A stretch of 64,000 nucleotides of DNA from Nocardioides okcheonensis (GTDB lineage: Bacteria > Actinomycetota > Actinomycetes > Propionibacteriales > Nocardioidaceae). The position numbers and the translations under genes were made by a program. The notes beneath the pieces were generated by a model. That model was not told the origin of the DNA and made no database searches. It was given only the letters and a program-made list of their open reading frames with translations. Below are positions 24,427 through 32,692 of this stretch, piece after piece. The stretch spans positions 2,542,001 through 2,606,000 of the forward strand of contig NZ_CP087710.1 of the NCBI RefSeq assembly GCF_020991065.1, given 5' to 3'. The first letter of the stretch is position 1. Every line of letters starts with the position of its first letter.

Positions 24427-26780
24427 CCCTCCTCCTCCCGCAGCAGGCTGGGTCGGGTGGTCGCGGCGCGCACCCCGCGGGCGCGGCCGCCGACCAGCAC
24501 CACCGCGAGGGCCGCGACGACGGCCGGCACGACCAGCGGCCACGCGCGGGGCGCAGTGTCGAGGGGGATCGCGGCGACCGGGACGTCGAGCAGCGGCAGT
24601 CCGCCGAGCAGCAGGTCCACGGCGAGCCAGCCGCCCGCGACCACGGCGACCAGCACGATCGCGGTCAGCGCGGTGAGCTCGGCACGCCCGGCCCGGCGGG
24701 CGGTGCCCGAGGAGATGCCGACGACCCGCAGCGCCGCGACGTCGCGGCGGTAGTCGCGCACGTGCCGGGCGACGCCGGCGCCGAGCGCGAGCAGCGCGAC
24801 GAGCGCGCAGGCGAGGGCGGTGAGGGCGTACGCCACGGCCTGGGCGCCGCCGTTGGCGTCGCTGAGGCTGGAGCGGACCGAGTCGCGGGTGCGCCAGGAC
24901 GACCCGGTCGCCTCGGCGACGGCGTCGAGCATCGCCGACGGCGTGCCCTGCGCCGCGACGACCTGGACCTCGGCCGACGGGACGGTCGGTCCGGAGCCGA
25001 TCGCGGAGGTGCGGATGTCGGACAGCGTCCCGACGCTGCCGACCAGCGGCAGGTTGTCGGCCTCCGCGAGCACCTCGGTGGTGCGGTCGTCGCCGCCGAG
25101 GTCGAGGGCCTGCGGCTGGTCCTCGCCGGCCGCCAGCACGGGAACGGCGGAGTCGCCGAGGTCGAGGCGGAGCTCGAGCGCCGCGTCCGGCAGCAGGGCT
25201 ACCTGCAGGCCGTCGGGCCGGTTGACCACCAGCGGGTCCGGCGGTCGGTAGCCCGGGAAGAACCGGTTGGCCAGGGAGGCCTCGAGCGAGGCGGGGTCGG
25301 GGATCCACGGCTGGCCGACGAGGTCGACGTCGCCGACCGTCACGCCGCCCAGCAGCACCACGAAGTCGCGCCGGTCGAAGAACGACTGGTCGTCGCGGCC
25401 CAGGCCCAGGCCGGTCACCGTGCACCCGTCCACGCAGTCCGCGAGCCTGACCGAGCGGGTGACCGGGCTGCCGTCGGCCGTGACCCGGAAGGGCACCGTC
25501 GCGCTCCCGGAGGAGTTGGTCGAGGTGACGTAGCTGAACACCAGCTCGGCCGGCCCGCCGCCGGAGGTGGTCGTCTGGCCGCCACCCCCGACGAACCTCC
25601 GCGGTGGCGGCACCTCGATCCCGCTGGCGGTGACGGTGAGGCGCCTGCCGGAGACCTGGAGGGGCTCGGCGTCGCCGGCCAGCCGGTGGACGGCGGTGGA
25701 CGCCGGGCCGGCGGGGGTGCCGTCGTAGAAGTCGCCGACGACGCCGTCCCAGCGGTCCGCGTCGACGTAGGCCCGGCGCTCGGCGAGGCGGGTCTCGTTG
25801 GGGACCGTGGCGGTGGCGATCAGGTGCTCGCCCTCGGGGTCGACGCGGTCGGTGAGGTCCGCGGCGCCCATCGCGCCGAGGTCCGTGGCGTCGATCGTGC
25901 GGACGCCGGGCACCTGCACGGCCGACTGCTCGCCGGTCCAGTCGTCGACCGCGACGGCGCCGGTGAGCGCGAGCGTGCCGACCACCGCGGCCGCGACCAC
26001 GAGGCGTACGGGGGTGACGAGGTCGTCGGCACGGGCGAGGCGCCGGGCGGCGAGGAAGGCGCCGATCCCGCGCTTCTCGGTGGCGGGGGTGAGCCCGCGC
26101 GCGGCGACGCGGACGACCCAGATCGCGAGCTGGCCGAGGGCCAGACCGACGAGCGCGGGGCCGACGAGCACCACGAGGTCGGGCTCGCCGTCGGCCACGC
26201 GGCTGCGGTAGGCCGCGACGCCCGCGCCCACGAAGACCAGCACGCTCAGGAAGACCACGAGCGTGGTGGCACGCCGCGGACGGCGCCTGGTCGCGACCTG
26301 GACGGCGAGCGGCTCGCGCAGGGCCGCCGCGGCGGCGAGCGAGACGATGACCAGGCCGACGCCGGCGATGGCGAGGGTGGCGAGCAGCGCCCGCCGACCG
26401 ATCGGATCGGCGGCCGCGTCGAGCCAGGTCGAGGTGGCGAGGACGGTGCCGGCGGCGCCGACGCCGAGGCCGAGCAGGGCGCCGAGGACGATCGCGAGCA
26501 GCGGCTCGACGAGCACGAAGCGCCACAGCCGCAGGCCGTGGATGCCGCGCAGCCTGGCCAGGCCGACCTCCTCGCGGCGCGCGGCGGCGAGCTCCGCGCC
26601 GAGGCTCGGGACCGACACGGCCCCGATCAGCAGCAGCGGCGCGGTCAGCCACGGCGAGGTGCCGGCGGCGACGGCGAACTGCAGCACCGTCACGGCACCG
26701 CCGACCACGACGAGGGTCATCAGCACCAGGGTCGTCAGGGCTCCCCGACGGCTCCAGGCGCCGCGCAGGACACGGCTCAC
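24423..26780 (-). CDS. FtsX-like ABC transporter permease
   Basis: A 785-aa membrane protein. It opens with a span (ALTTLVLMTLVVVGGAVTVLQFAV) and a second soon after. The signature LAAARREEVGLARLRGIHGLRLWRF appears early, and a repeat of the FtsX core near the C-terminus includes YRRDVAALRVVGISSGTARR. A large exported domain lies between. The GTG at 26780 is chosen because it follows GAGG and comes 10 nt after the ATPase stop; the frame upstream of it is antisense-like. It pairs with the 1026-aa permease as a probable heterodimer served by two ATPases. Confidence 0.88.
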   Translation of the reverse strand: MSRVLRGAWSRRGALTTLVLMTLVVVGGAVTVLQFAVAAGTSPWLTAPLLLIGAVSVPSLGAELAAARREEVGLARLRGIHGLRLWRFVLVEPLLAIVLGALLGLGVGAAGTVLATSTWLDAAADPIGRRALLATLAIAGVGLVIVSLAAAAALREPLAVQVATRRRPRRATTLVVFLSVLVFVGAGVAAYRSRVADGEPDLVVLVGPALVGLALGQLAIWVVRVAARGLTPATEKRGIGAFLAARRLARADDLVTPVRLVVAAAVVGTLALTGAVAVDDWTGEQSAVQVPGVRTIDATDLGAMGAADLTDRVDPEGEHLIATATVPNETRLAERRAYVDADRWDGVVGDFYDGTPAGPASTAVHRLAGDAEPLQVSGRRLTVTASGIEVPPPRRFVGGGGQTTTSGGGPAELVFSYVTSTNSSGSATVPFRVTADGSPVTRSVRLADCVDGCTVTGLGLGRDDQSFFDRRDFVVLLGGVTVGDVDLVGQPWIPDPASLEASLANRFFPGYRPPDPLVVNRPDGLQVALLPDAALELRLDLGDSAVPVLAAGEDQPQALDLGGDDRTTEVLAEADNLPLVGSVGTLSDIRTSAIGSGPTVPSAEVQVVAAQGTPSAMLDAVAEATGSSWRTRDSVRSSLSDANGGAQAVAYALTALACALVALLALGAGVARHVRDYRRDVAALRVVGISSGTARRAGRAELTALTAIVLVAVVAGGWLAVDLLLGGLPLLDVPVAAIPLDTAPRAWPLVVPAVVAALAVVLVGGRARGVRAATTRPSLLREEEG

Positions 26781-26790
26781 GCGGGTGACC

Positions 26791-27495
26791 TCACTGCAGG
26801 ACCCGGCCCTCGTCGAGGGCGATGTGCAGGTCGCAGGCCTCGACGACCGCCGGGTCGTGGGTCGCGACCACGACGACGGCGCCGCGGGCCGCCTCCTCGC
26901 GCAGCTCCTGCAGCACGACGGCGCGGTTGCCCTCGTCGAGCTCGGAGGTGGGCTCGTCGGCGAGCAGCACGGCCGCGCCGACCACGAAGCCGCGGGCGCA
27001 GGCGACGCGCTGCATCTGGCCGCCGGAGAGCTCCTCGACCTGCCGCTCGCCGAGGTCGGCGATGCCGAACCGGGCCAGCGCGGCCTCGGCGGCCTCGTCC
27101 GCGTCGGCCGGCGCGACGCCGCGGGCGCGCAAGGCGATGGAGACGTTCTCGCGCGCCGAGAGGATCGGGACCAGGCCGTAGACCTGGAGCACGAACGCGA
27201 CCTCGGGCAGCGGGTCGCCGCCGCCGGTCCAGGTCTCGCGTCCGTCGAGCTCGGCCGTGCCGGACGTCGCCTGCAGCAGGCCACCGGCGATGGAGAGCAG
27301 CGTCGTCTTGCCCGAGCCGCTCGGGCCCGACAGCGCCGTGACCTTGCCGGCGGGGAACACCACGCTGACGTCGTCGAGCAGCGTGCGCCCGGCGACGTAG
27401 GTCACCGAGTCGAGGTGCAGGCCGGCGGCGGAGGCGTGGCGGCCGCTGAAGCCGCCCAGCGTGCCGGTGCCGGGCCCGGGTCCGGAGGTGCTCAT
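26791..27495 (-). CDS. ABC transporter ATP-binding protein (MacB/LolD type)
   Basis: A 234-aa ATPase. Walker A is GPSGSGKT, the signature is LSGGQMQRVACARG, and Walker B is LLADEPTSELD followed by a switch His in ATHDP. This is the LolD/MacB class that energises FtsX-type permeases. The ATG at 27495 overlaps the TGA of the preceding ATPase gene (ATGA) and starts a Gly/Pro-rich lead-in. Second of four coupled transporter genes. Confidence 0.94.
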   Translation of the reverse strand: MSTSGPGPGTGTLGGFSGRHASAAGLHLDSVTYVAGRTLLDDVSVVFPAGKVTALSGPSGSGKTTLLSIAGGLLQATSGTAELDGRETWTGGGDPLPEVAFVLQVYGLVPILSARENVSIALRARGVAPADADEAAEAALARFGIADLGERQVEELSGGQMQRVACARGFVVGAAVLLADEPTSELDEGNRAVVLQELREEAARGAVVVVATHDPAVVEACDLHIALDEGRVLQ

Positions 27496-28379
27496 GCGGG
27501 GTTCCCCTCGGTGCTGGCGCGGGTGACGACGATCCGGCCCTGCTCGTCGTCCTCGAAGCGCACGAGCGTGCCGGGCGGCCACTCGGCGGCGATGTGGCCA
27601 GGCAGGTGGAGCACGCCGTCCTCGCCGACGACGGCGTACTCCGAGCCGCCGTGGCCCTCGGCGCCGACCCGCCCGCCCTTCATCGTGACCGTGCGCGGGA
27701 ACGTCGCCGCCACCTCGGGCTGGTGGGTCACCACCACGATCGTGGTGCCGAAGTCGTCGCCGAGGGAGTGGACGAGGTGGAGGACGTGGTCGCGGTCGGC
27801 GTGGCTGAGCTGGCTGGTGGGCTCGTCGGCGAGCAGCAGCCGCGGCGAGGTCGACACCGCGCAGGCGAGCGCGAGGCGCTGGCGCTGGCCGCCGGACATC
27901 GTGGAGACGACCTGGTCGGCCTGGTCGAGGAGCCCGACCCGGTCGAGCAGCTCGGTGTCGACGAGGGCGTCCGCGCGCTCGCGACCGCTCAGCGAGAGGC
28001 GGGCGAAGGCGATGTTCTGCCGCGCCGTGGCGTAGGGCAGCAGGTTGCGGGTCGAGCCCTGGAGCATCGTCGAGACCTGGCGCGAGCGGATCCGGGCGAG
28101 GAACCGCTCACCCATCCGGGAGATCTCCTCGTCGCCGAGGAAGATCCGTCCGGCGCTGGGGCGCTGGATGCCGCCGAGCAGCGCCAGGAGGGTCGACTTG
28201 CCCGAGCCGCTGGGACCGAGGAACGCGACGCGCTCGCCCGGTCGGATGGTGAGGTCGACGCCTCGCAGGGCGACCACGTCGTGGCCGCCGAAGGTCTTGT
28301 AGAGGTGGACGACGCCCTCGCAGCGGATGCCGAGCCCGCCCGTCCGGGTCTCCTCGACCACCGCCGTGCTGTCCTGCAC
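27492..28379 (-). CDS. ABC transporter ATP-binding protein with C-terminal extension
   Basis: A 295-aa ATPase, first gene of the exporter operon. Walker A GPSGSGKST, Q-loop region TMLQGSTRNLLPYA, signature MSGGQRQRLALACA, Walker B LLLADEPTSQL and the switch VTHQP are intact. About 60 extra residues after the nucleotide-binding domain (EYAVVGEDGVLHLPGHIAAEW) form a small domain not seen in standard LolD-type proteins; it could sense or bind the partner ATPase. The GTG start at 28379 has GGGGGAG in front. Divergent from a NarL-type regulator 59 nt away. Confidence 0.93.
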   Translation of the reverse strand: MQDSTAVVEETRTGGLGIRCEGVVHLYKTFGGHDVVALRGVDLTIRPGERVAFLGPSGSGKSTLLALLGGIQRPSAGRIFLGDEEISRMGERFLARIRSRQVSTMLQGSTRNLLPYATARQNIAFARLSLSGRERADALVDTELLDRVGLLDQADQVVSTMSGGQRQRLALACAVSTSPRLLLADEPTSQLSHADRDHVLHLVHSLGDDFGTTIVVVTHQPEVAATFPRTVTMKGGRVGAEGHGGSEYAVVGEDGVLHLPGHIAAEWPPGTLVRFEDDEQGRIVVTRASTEGNPA

Positions 28380-28426
28380 GTCTCCCCCTTCGACTGAACA
28401 GAGGCAACAACATACATAAACCGCAG

Positions 28427-28432
28427 TACGTT
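28427..28432 (+). promoter_or_regulatory. -10-like box of the NarL-type regulator gene
   Basis: TACGTT lies 6 nt before the ATG at 28439 in an unusually AT-rich 59-bp divergent region shared with the exporter operon. The message is likely leaderless. Confidence 0.5.
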
Positions 28433-28438
28433 GAGCGC

Positions 28439-29089
28439 ATGGTCATCCGAGTCGCGCTCGTCAACGACGACGAGGTCGTCGTCCGCGGGCTCGACGCGAT
28501 GCTGCGCAGCTACAGCAACCGCGTCGAGGTGGTCGAGCTCGTCGCAGGCAAACCGGTGTCGCAGCCGGTCGACGTGGCGCTCTACGACACCTTCGGGATG
28601 GGGCAGGGCAACGGCGACTCCGTGCGCCGGCTGGTGGAGAACCCGCAGGTGCGCCGGGTGGCGGTCTACACCTGGAACTTCCAGCCCTGGCTGACCCGCG
28701 AGACCCTCGACCGCGGCGTGCGCGGTTACCTGTCCAAGAGCCTGCCCGCCTCCCGCCTCGTCGAGGCCCTCGCCGCGATCTCCGCCGGACAGGTAGTGGT
28801 CTCGCCCTCGCGCGGACGCTCCGCGCTCGTGGGCGGCGACTGGCCCGGACGCGAGGAAGGCCTGACGGCGCGCGAGGCCGAGGTGATCTCGCTGATCACG
28901 ATGGGACTGAGCAACCAGGAGATCGCCGACCGCACGCTCCTCTCGCTCAACTCCATCAAGTCCTACATCCGCTCGGCCTACCGCAAGATCGAGGTCGACT
29001 CCCGCTCCAAGGCGGTCCTCTGGGGGCTCGCGCACGGCATGCGCGCCGACCGGGTCCGGATCAACGGCTCGCCCGCGCGGGAGGCGTGA
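28439..29089 (+). CDS. NarL/LuxR-type response regulator
   Basis: A 216-aa regulator with a receiver-like N-terminus (acidic NDD at 9-11, probable phosphoacceptor Asp50 in ALYDTFG, Lys in LSKSLP) and a C-terminal LuxR helix-turn-helix (EGLTAREAEVISLITMGLSNQEIADRTLLSLNSIKSYIRSAYRK). The Asp50 context YDTFG differs from the usual LxDxxMP, so phosphorylation is uncertain. It is transcribed divergently from the two-ATPase exporter operon and probably regulates it. No kinase gene is nearby. Confidence 0.88.
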   Translation: MVIRVALVNDDEVVVRGLDAMLRSYSNRVEVVELVAGKPVSQPVDVALYDTFGMGQGNGDSVRRLVENPQVRRVAVYTWNFQPWLTRETLDRGVRGYLSKSLPASRLVEALAAISAGQVVVSPSRGRSALVGGDWPGREEGLTAREAEVISLITMGLSNQEIADRTLLSLNSIKSYIRSAYRKIEVDSRSKAVLWGLAHGMRADRVRINGSPAREA

Positions 29090-29137
29090 CGGTCCTCCCA
29101 GCGATCCGCGGATGACCGCGGTTCCCCGGCACGCACC

Positions 29138-29143
29138 TACGCT
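29138..29143 (+). promoter_or_regulatory. -10-like box of the SDR gene
   Basis: TACGCT is 6 nt before the GTG at 29150; there is no ribosome site, so the message is probably leaderless. Confidence 0.5.
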
Positions 29144-29149
29144 TCTCCG

Positions 29150-30676
29150 GTGAACGAGCAGCAGGACCGCCCCGTCGCGGGCATCGATCCCGACAAGCTG
29201 GCGGTGGCCCTCGAGGTGCTGCGCGAGGTGGCGGACCTGCCGCCCGAGCACGACGACGTACGCACGATGAAGCGCGCCGCGTCGCACATGTACAAGCTGA
29301 TCAAGAAGCAGCGCCGCGCCGAGATCCGCCAGGAGCGGCTCCAGCACGACCTCGCGATCATCGCCCGGACCGCGACCGGCTCTCCGATGCGGATCGACGA
29401 CGAGACCGCCGGGATCCCGCTGGTCTCGACCGCGCCCGGCGCCTTCGCCGGCGAGCTGATCACCGCGCGCGGGTGCTACATCTGCAAGCAGGACTTCACC
29501 CTCGTCGACGCGTTCTACCACTGGCTGTGCCCGTCGTGCGCCGCGATGAGCCACGCCAAGCGCGACCAGCGCACCGACCTCACCGGCAAGCGGGCGCTGC
29601 TCACCGGGGGCCGGGCGAAGATCGGGATGTACATCGCGCTGCGGCTCCTGCGCGACGGCGCGCACACGACCATCACCACCCGCTTCCCGCACGACGCCGT
29701 GCGCCGGTTCGCCGCGATGGAGGACTCGGCCGACTGGCTGCACCGGCTCAAGGTCGTCGGCATCGACCTGCGCGACCCGACCCAGGTCATCTCGCTGACC
29801 GACGACGTCGCGGCCGACGGACCGCTCGACATCATCATCAACAACGCCTGCCAGACCGTGCGCCGGCTGCCGGGGGCGTACTCCCACCTCATCGACGGCG
29901 AGAACACCCCGCTGCCGACCGCCGACTCGCTCGGGGTGCCGGCGCTGCCCGAGATGGTCACCTTCGACCGGATCTCCGAGGCGCACCCGGCCGCGATCGC
30001 CGGCGCGCTGTCCGCCACCGCGGTCGCCCACCACGACGGCGAGTCGCCCGAGCACGCCCTGGCCGCCCACAACGCCGCGTCGCTGACCGCCCTCGCCCTC
30101 AAGGCGGGCGGCGCGTCGCTGGAGGCGCACCTCGCCGGCACGGCCATCGACGCGGGCGGGCTGATCCCCGACATCCAGGACAACAACTCGTGGACCCAGG
30201 TCCTCGACGAGGTCGACCCGCTGGAGCTCCTCGAGGTGCAGTTCTGCAACTCGATCGCCCCGTTCCTCATCAACTCCCGGCTGCGCCCGGCGATGCGCGC
30301 GGCGGTGCAGGCCGGCGCCCGTCGGGCCTACGTCGTCAACGTCTCCGCGATGGAGGGCCAGTTCGGCGGCCGCCGCTACAAGGGCGCCGGGCACCCGCAC
30401 ACCAACATGGCCAAGGCGGCGCTCAACATGATGACCCGCACCTCCGCGGGCGAGCTGTTCGAGACCGACCGCATCCTGATGACGGCCGTCGACACCGGCT
30501 GGATCACCGACGAGCGTCCGCACCACGAGAAGCTCCGGATCGCCGCCGAGGGCTGGCACGCGCCGCTCGACCTCGTCGACGGTGCGGCCCGGGTCTACGA
30601 CCCGATCGTGCGCGGCGAGCAGGGCGAGGACGTCCACGGCTGCTTCCTCAAGGACTACCAGCCCGCGCCCTGGTGA
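29150..30676 (+). CDS. SDR-fold oxidoreductase with N-terminal Cys-rich region
   Basis: A 508-aa protein. The first 110 residues are helical and charged. A zinc-ribbon-like CYICKQDF...CPSC (four Cys) follows, then an SDR Rossmann domain with TGGRAKIGMYIA for the cofactor and the structural IIINNAC. A roughly 100-residue insertion separates this from the active-site region. There the usual Tyr-x3-Lys reads Thr-x3-Lys (HTNMAKAALNMM), so the standard catalytic Tyr is missing or placed elsewhere. MTAVDTGWITDERP closes the fold. GTG start, leaderless-looking. Substrate and even catalysis are open. Confidence 0.82.
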   Translation: MNEQQDRPVAGIDPDKLAVALEVLREVADLPPEHDDVRTMKRAASHMYKLIKKQRRAEIRQERLQHDLAIIARTATGSPMRIDDETAGIPLVSTAPGAFAGELITARGCYICKQDFTLVDAFYHWLCPSCAAMSHAKRDQRTDLTGKRALLTGGRAKIGMYIALRLLRDGAHTTITTRFPHDAVRRFAAMEDSADWLHRLKVVGIDLRDPTQVISLTDDVAADGPLDIIINNACQTVRRLPGAYSHLIDGENTPLPTADSLGVPALPEMVTFDRISEAHPAAIAGALSATAVAHHDGESPEHALAAHNAASLTALALKAGGASLEAHLAGTAIDAGGLIPDIQDNNSWTQVLDEVDPLELLEVQFCNSIAPFLINSRLRPAMRAAVQAGARRAYVVNVSAMEGQFGGRRYKGAGHPHTNMAKAALNMMTRTSAGELFETDRILMTAVDTGWITDERPHHEKLRIAAEGWHAPLDLVDGAARVYDPIVRGEQGEDVHGCFLKDYQPAPW

Positions 30677-30718
30677 GCGGGTCGAGCGATTCACCCCGCC
30701 CCGCGGCGCGGGCGTGCC

Positions 30719-30724
30719 TAGACT
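30719..30724 (+). promoter_or_regulatory. -10-like box of a secreted-protein gene
   Basis: TAGACT in CCTAGACTCCGC, 7 nt before the GTG at 30732. The paralogue at 42735 has CCTAGGCTCCGC in the same place. Confidence 0.5.
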
Positions 30725-30731
30725 CCGCGCG

Positions 30732-31619
30732 GTGCGCACCCTGACCCTCACGGCCCTCGTCGCCGCCACGCTGCTGTCGCCCGTCGCCGCCCACGCGGCC
30801 GAGCCGACCGGCACCCTGCCCGCCGACGACTGGCGGGCCACGGCCTGCACCCAAGTCCCCGACCTCGGGCGGGACGGTCCGCCGCAGGGGGCCAAGGCCT
30901 CCGGCCCGTCGACCCTGGTGGCGAGCGACCGGGTCCCGGTCGAGGGCCTGCCCGGCGTGCTGGTCGGCGTCGACCGGCTCGACTTCTCCGGCGTCGCCTG
31001 CGAGGTGTTCTACGTCGACGGCCGGCTGCCACGCGACGCCGTCATCGACGTCACGCGCAACGAGTGGTGCGCGTCGTTCACCGACACGCTCGACGGCGCG
31101 GAGCAGGGCGACGGCCAGATGTGCTCGTCCACCGGCAGCCCGTCGCGGCTCTACAGGAACTCGTGGGTGGACGCCCCGCGGGACACCCTGGCGCTGGCCG
31201 TGACGCCGTTCGACCCCCACTCGTCCGAGGTCGTGGAGGCCGGCCGGGGATACCCACGGAGCTGGGTCGGCCGGACGCTCGCCACCGACCACACGGGCTC
31301 GACGTGGAACGTGCACCTCTCGGGCACCACGGGGCGGCGCCACGACTTCGACCGCTCGCGCGCGACCGACCGCGCGGCGCGCGAGGCGTACGCCCGGAAG
31401 GTCGCCCGCATCACGCGTGCCTTCGAGGAGCGCAAGGCCGAGATCGACGCGAGCCACCGCTCGCTGGGCTGGAAGATGTTCGAGACCCAGGAGGCCCGCA
31501 AGGAGCGTCGCGACGCGGTCGCCTCTGCGCACCGGGTGCGGCACCTGGCCCTCCGCGGAGTCCGGCTCGTCGTCCGGGACTTCGACGCCACGGTGAAGGG
31601 CACCCTGCCGCCGGCCTGA
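30732..31619 (+). CDS. Secreted protein of unknown function, paralogue A
   Basis: A 295-aa protein with a Sec signal peptide (RTLTLTALVAATLLSPVAAHA, cleavage after AHA). The mature part has several Cys (CTQ, ACEVF, EWCAS, MCSS) that may form disulfides, VDGRLP near the middle and a helical C-terminal region ending ALRGVRLVVRDFDATVKGTLPPA. The protein at 42735-43496 shares VDGRLP and a similar ending (LALDGVRLVMKPFRASWSGELPG), so the two are distant paralogues. The GTG start is chosen because it begins the signal peptide and follows TAGACT. No function is known. Confidence 0.75.
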   Translation: MRTLTLTALVAATLLSPVAAHAAEPTGTLPADDWRATACTQVPDLGRDGPPQGAKASGPSTLVASDRVPVEGLPGVLVGVDRLDFSGVACEVFYVDGRLPRDAVIDVTRNEWCASFTDTLDGAEQGDGQMCSSTGSPSRLYRNSWVDAPRDTLALAVTPFDPHSSEVVEAGRGYPRSWVGRTLATDHTGSTWNVHLSGTTGRRHDFDRSRATDRAAREAYARKVARITRAFEERKAEIDASHRSLGWKMFETQEARKERRDAVASAHRVRHLALRGVRLVVRDFDATVKGTLPPA

Positions 31620-31648
31620 GCACCGCGTCGACTGGTTGACTCCACCCC

Positions 31649-32287
31649 ATGAGCGAGCCGGAGAGCATCGAGGACTTCTACGCCCGGGTCGCGGCGGCGA
31701 CGGACGACGAGGGCCGGCTGCCGGTCGCGATCGAGGCGATGCCGGGCTGGGACATCTTCCCGTTCGAGCTCGACGGGCTGCGGGTCAAGCCGCTCGAGCC
31801 GCTGGCCGACGTCGAGGCCGACCGGCGCGGCGAGGACCCGGCCGACTGCCCGTGCGCCTCGCCCGCGACGCCCGAGCAGGAGGCGCGGACCGTGTGGAGC
31901 AACGAGCGCTGGGTCGTCTCCGACGCCGGGATGAAGCTGCCGGTCACGCTGATCCTCAAGCCGCGCGCCCACCACGACCTCGCCGACCTGCCCGACGACC
32001 TCGCCTCCGAGATGGGCCGGCTGATGGTGGCGATCAGCGCCGCCGTCGAGAGCCTGCCGAGCGTGGGCCGCTGCCACGTCGGGCGCTACGGCGACGGCGG
32101 CGCCCACCTGCACCCGTTCTTCTTCGGCCGCCCGACCCGGATGCCGCAGCTGCGCGGCTCCTGCGTCCTGGACTGGGAGGAGAACCTCCCCGACCTGCCC
32201 GACGACGCACGCCTCGCGAACGCCGGGTTCGTGGGCCGCGCGCTCGTCGAGCGGCTCGGCGGATCTGGTCCCGCCTGGGAGGCGTGA
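31649..32287 (+). CDS. HIT-like hypothetical protein
   Basis: A 212-aa cytosolic protein. The segment HVGRYGDGGAHLHPFFFGRP resembles the His-x-His nucleotide-binding motif of HIT/GalT-like hydrolases, and KLPVTLILKPRAHHDLADLP resembles the strand and helix before it in that fold. Substrate unknown. The ATG at 31649 has no ribosome site, but TTGACT lies 7 nt upstream. Its TGA overlaps the GTG of the VOC gene, so both are co-translated. Confidence 0.65.
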   Translation: MSEPESIEDFYARVAAATDDEGRLPVAIEAMPGWDIFPFELDGLRVKPLEPLADVEADRRGEDPADCPCASPATPEQEARTVWSNERWVVSDAGMKLPVTLILKPRAHHDLADLPDDLASEMGRLMVAISAAVESLPSVGRCHVGRYGDGGAHLHPFFFGRPTRMPQLRGSCVLDWEENLPDLPDDARLANAGFVGRALVERLGGSGPAWEA

Positions 32288-32679
32288 GCGTGCACCCCGG
32301 AGGTCATCGCGGCTCGAGCAGCCCGATCCAGCGCATCGTCGGTCAGGTGTTCATCCCGGTGCGCGACATGTCTGCGTCGATCCGGTGGTACGCCGACCTG
32401 CTCGGCTTCGAGCCGGTCGGGAGCAGCCACGGCGGCACCATCTCCGACATCCCGACCGACGGCCCGACCCGGCTCGCCCTCGACGCGAACCGCGACGACT
32501 TCGACACCACGGGTCCGCCGCGCTTCTTCTTCTGGACCGAGGACATGGAGGCGACCCTGCGCCACCTCCGTGACCTCGAGGTCACGGTGACGAGCGACGT
32601 GGAGGACATCGGGAGCGTCGCGTTCGTCCAGTTCGAGGACCCGGACGGCAACCCGCTGATGGTCTGCCAGCGCCGCTGA
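32284..32679 (+). CDS. VOC/glyoxalase-fold protein
   Basis: A 131-aa single VOC-domain protein: VGQVFIPVRDMSASIRWYADLLGFEP at the start and VAFVQFEDPDGNPLMVCQRR at the end, the typical paired beta-alpha-beta-beta-beta units of glyoxalase/bleomycin-resistance proteins. The metal ligands are not certain. GTG at 32284 overlaps the preceding stop by 4 nt (GTGA); a GTG two codons later is possible. Role unknown; co-translated with the HIT-like gene. Confidence 0.85.
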   Translation: MSVHPGGHRGSSSPIQRIVGQVFIPVRDMSASIRWYADLLGFEPVGSSHGGTISDIPTDGPTRLALDANRDDFDTTGPPRFFFWTEDMEATLRHLRDLEVTVTSDVEDIGSVAFVQFEDPDGNPLMVCQRR

Positions 32680-32692
32680 CCCGCCCGCCCGG

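Noticed and set aside
21278..28379. Defence or toxin-export cluster
   Set aside because: The two ATPases, two FtsX-like permeases and regulator fit an ordinary exporter; nothing toxin-like is encoded beside it.
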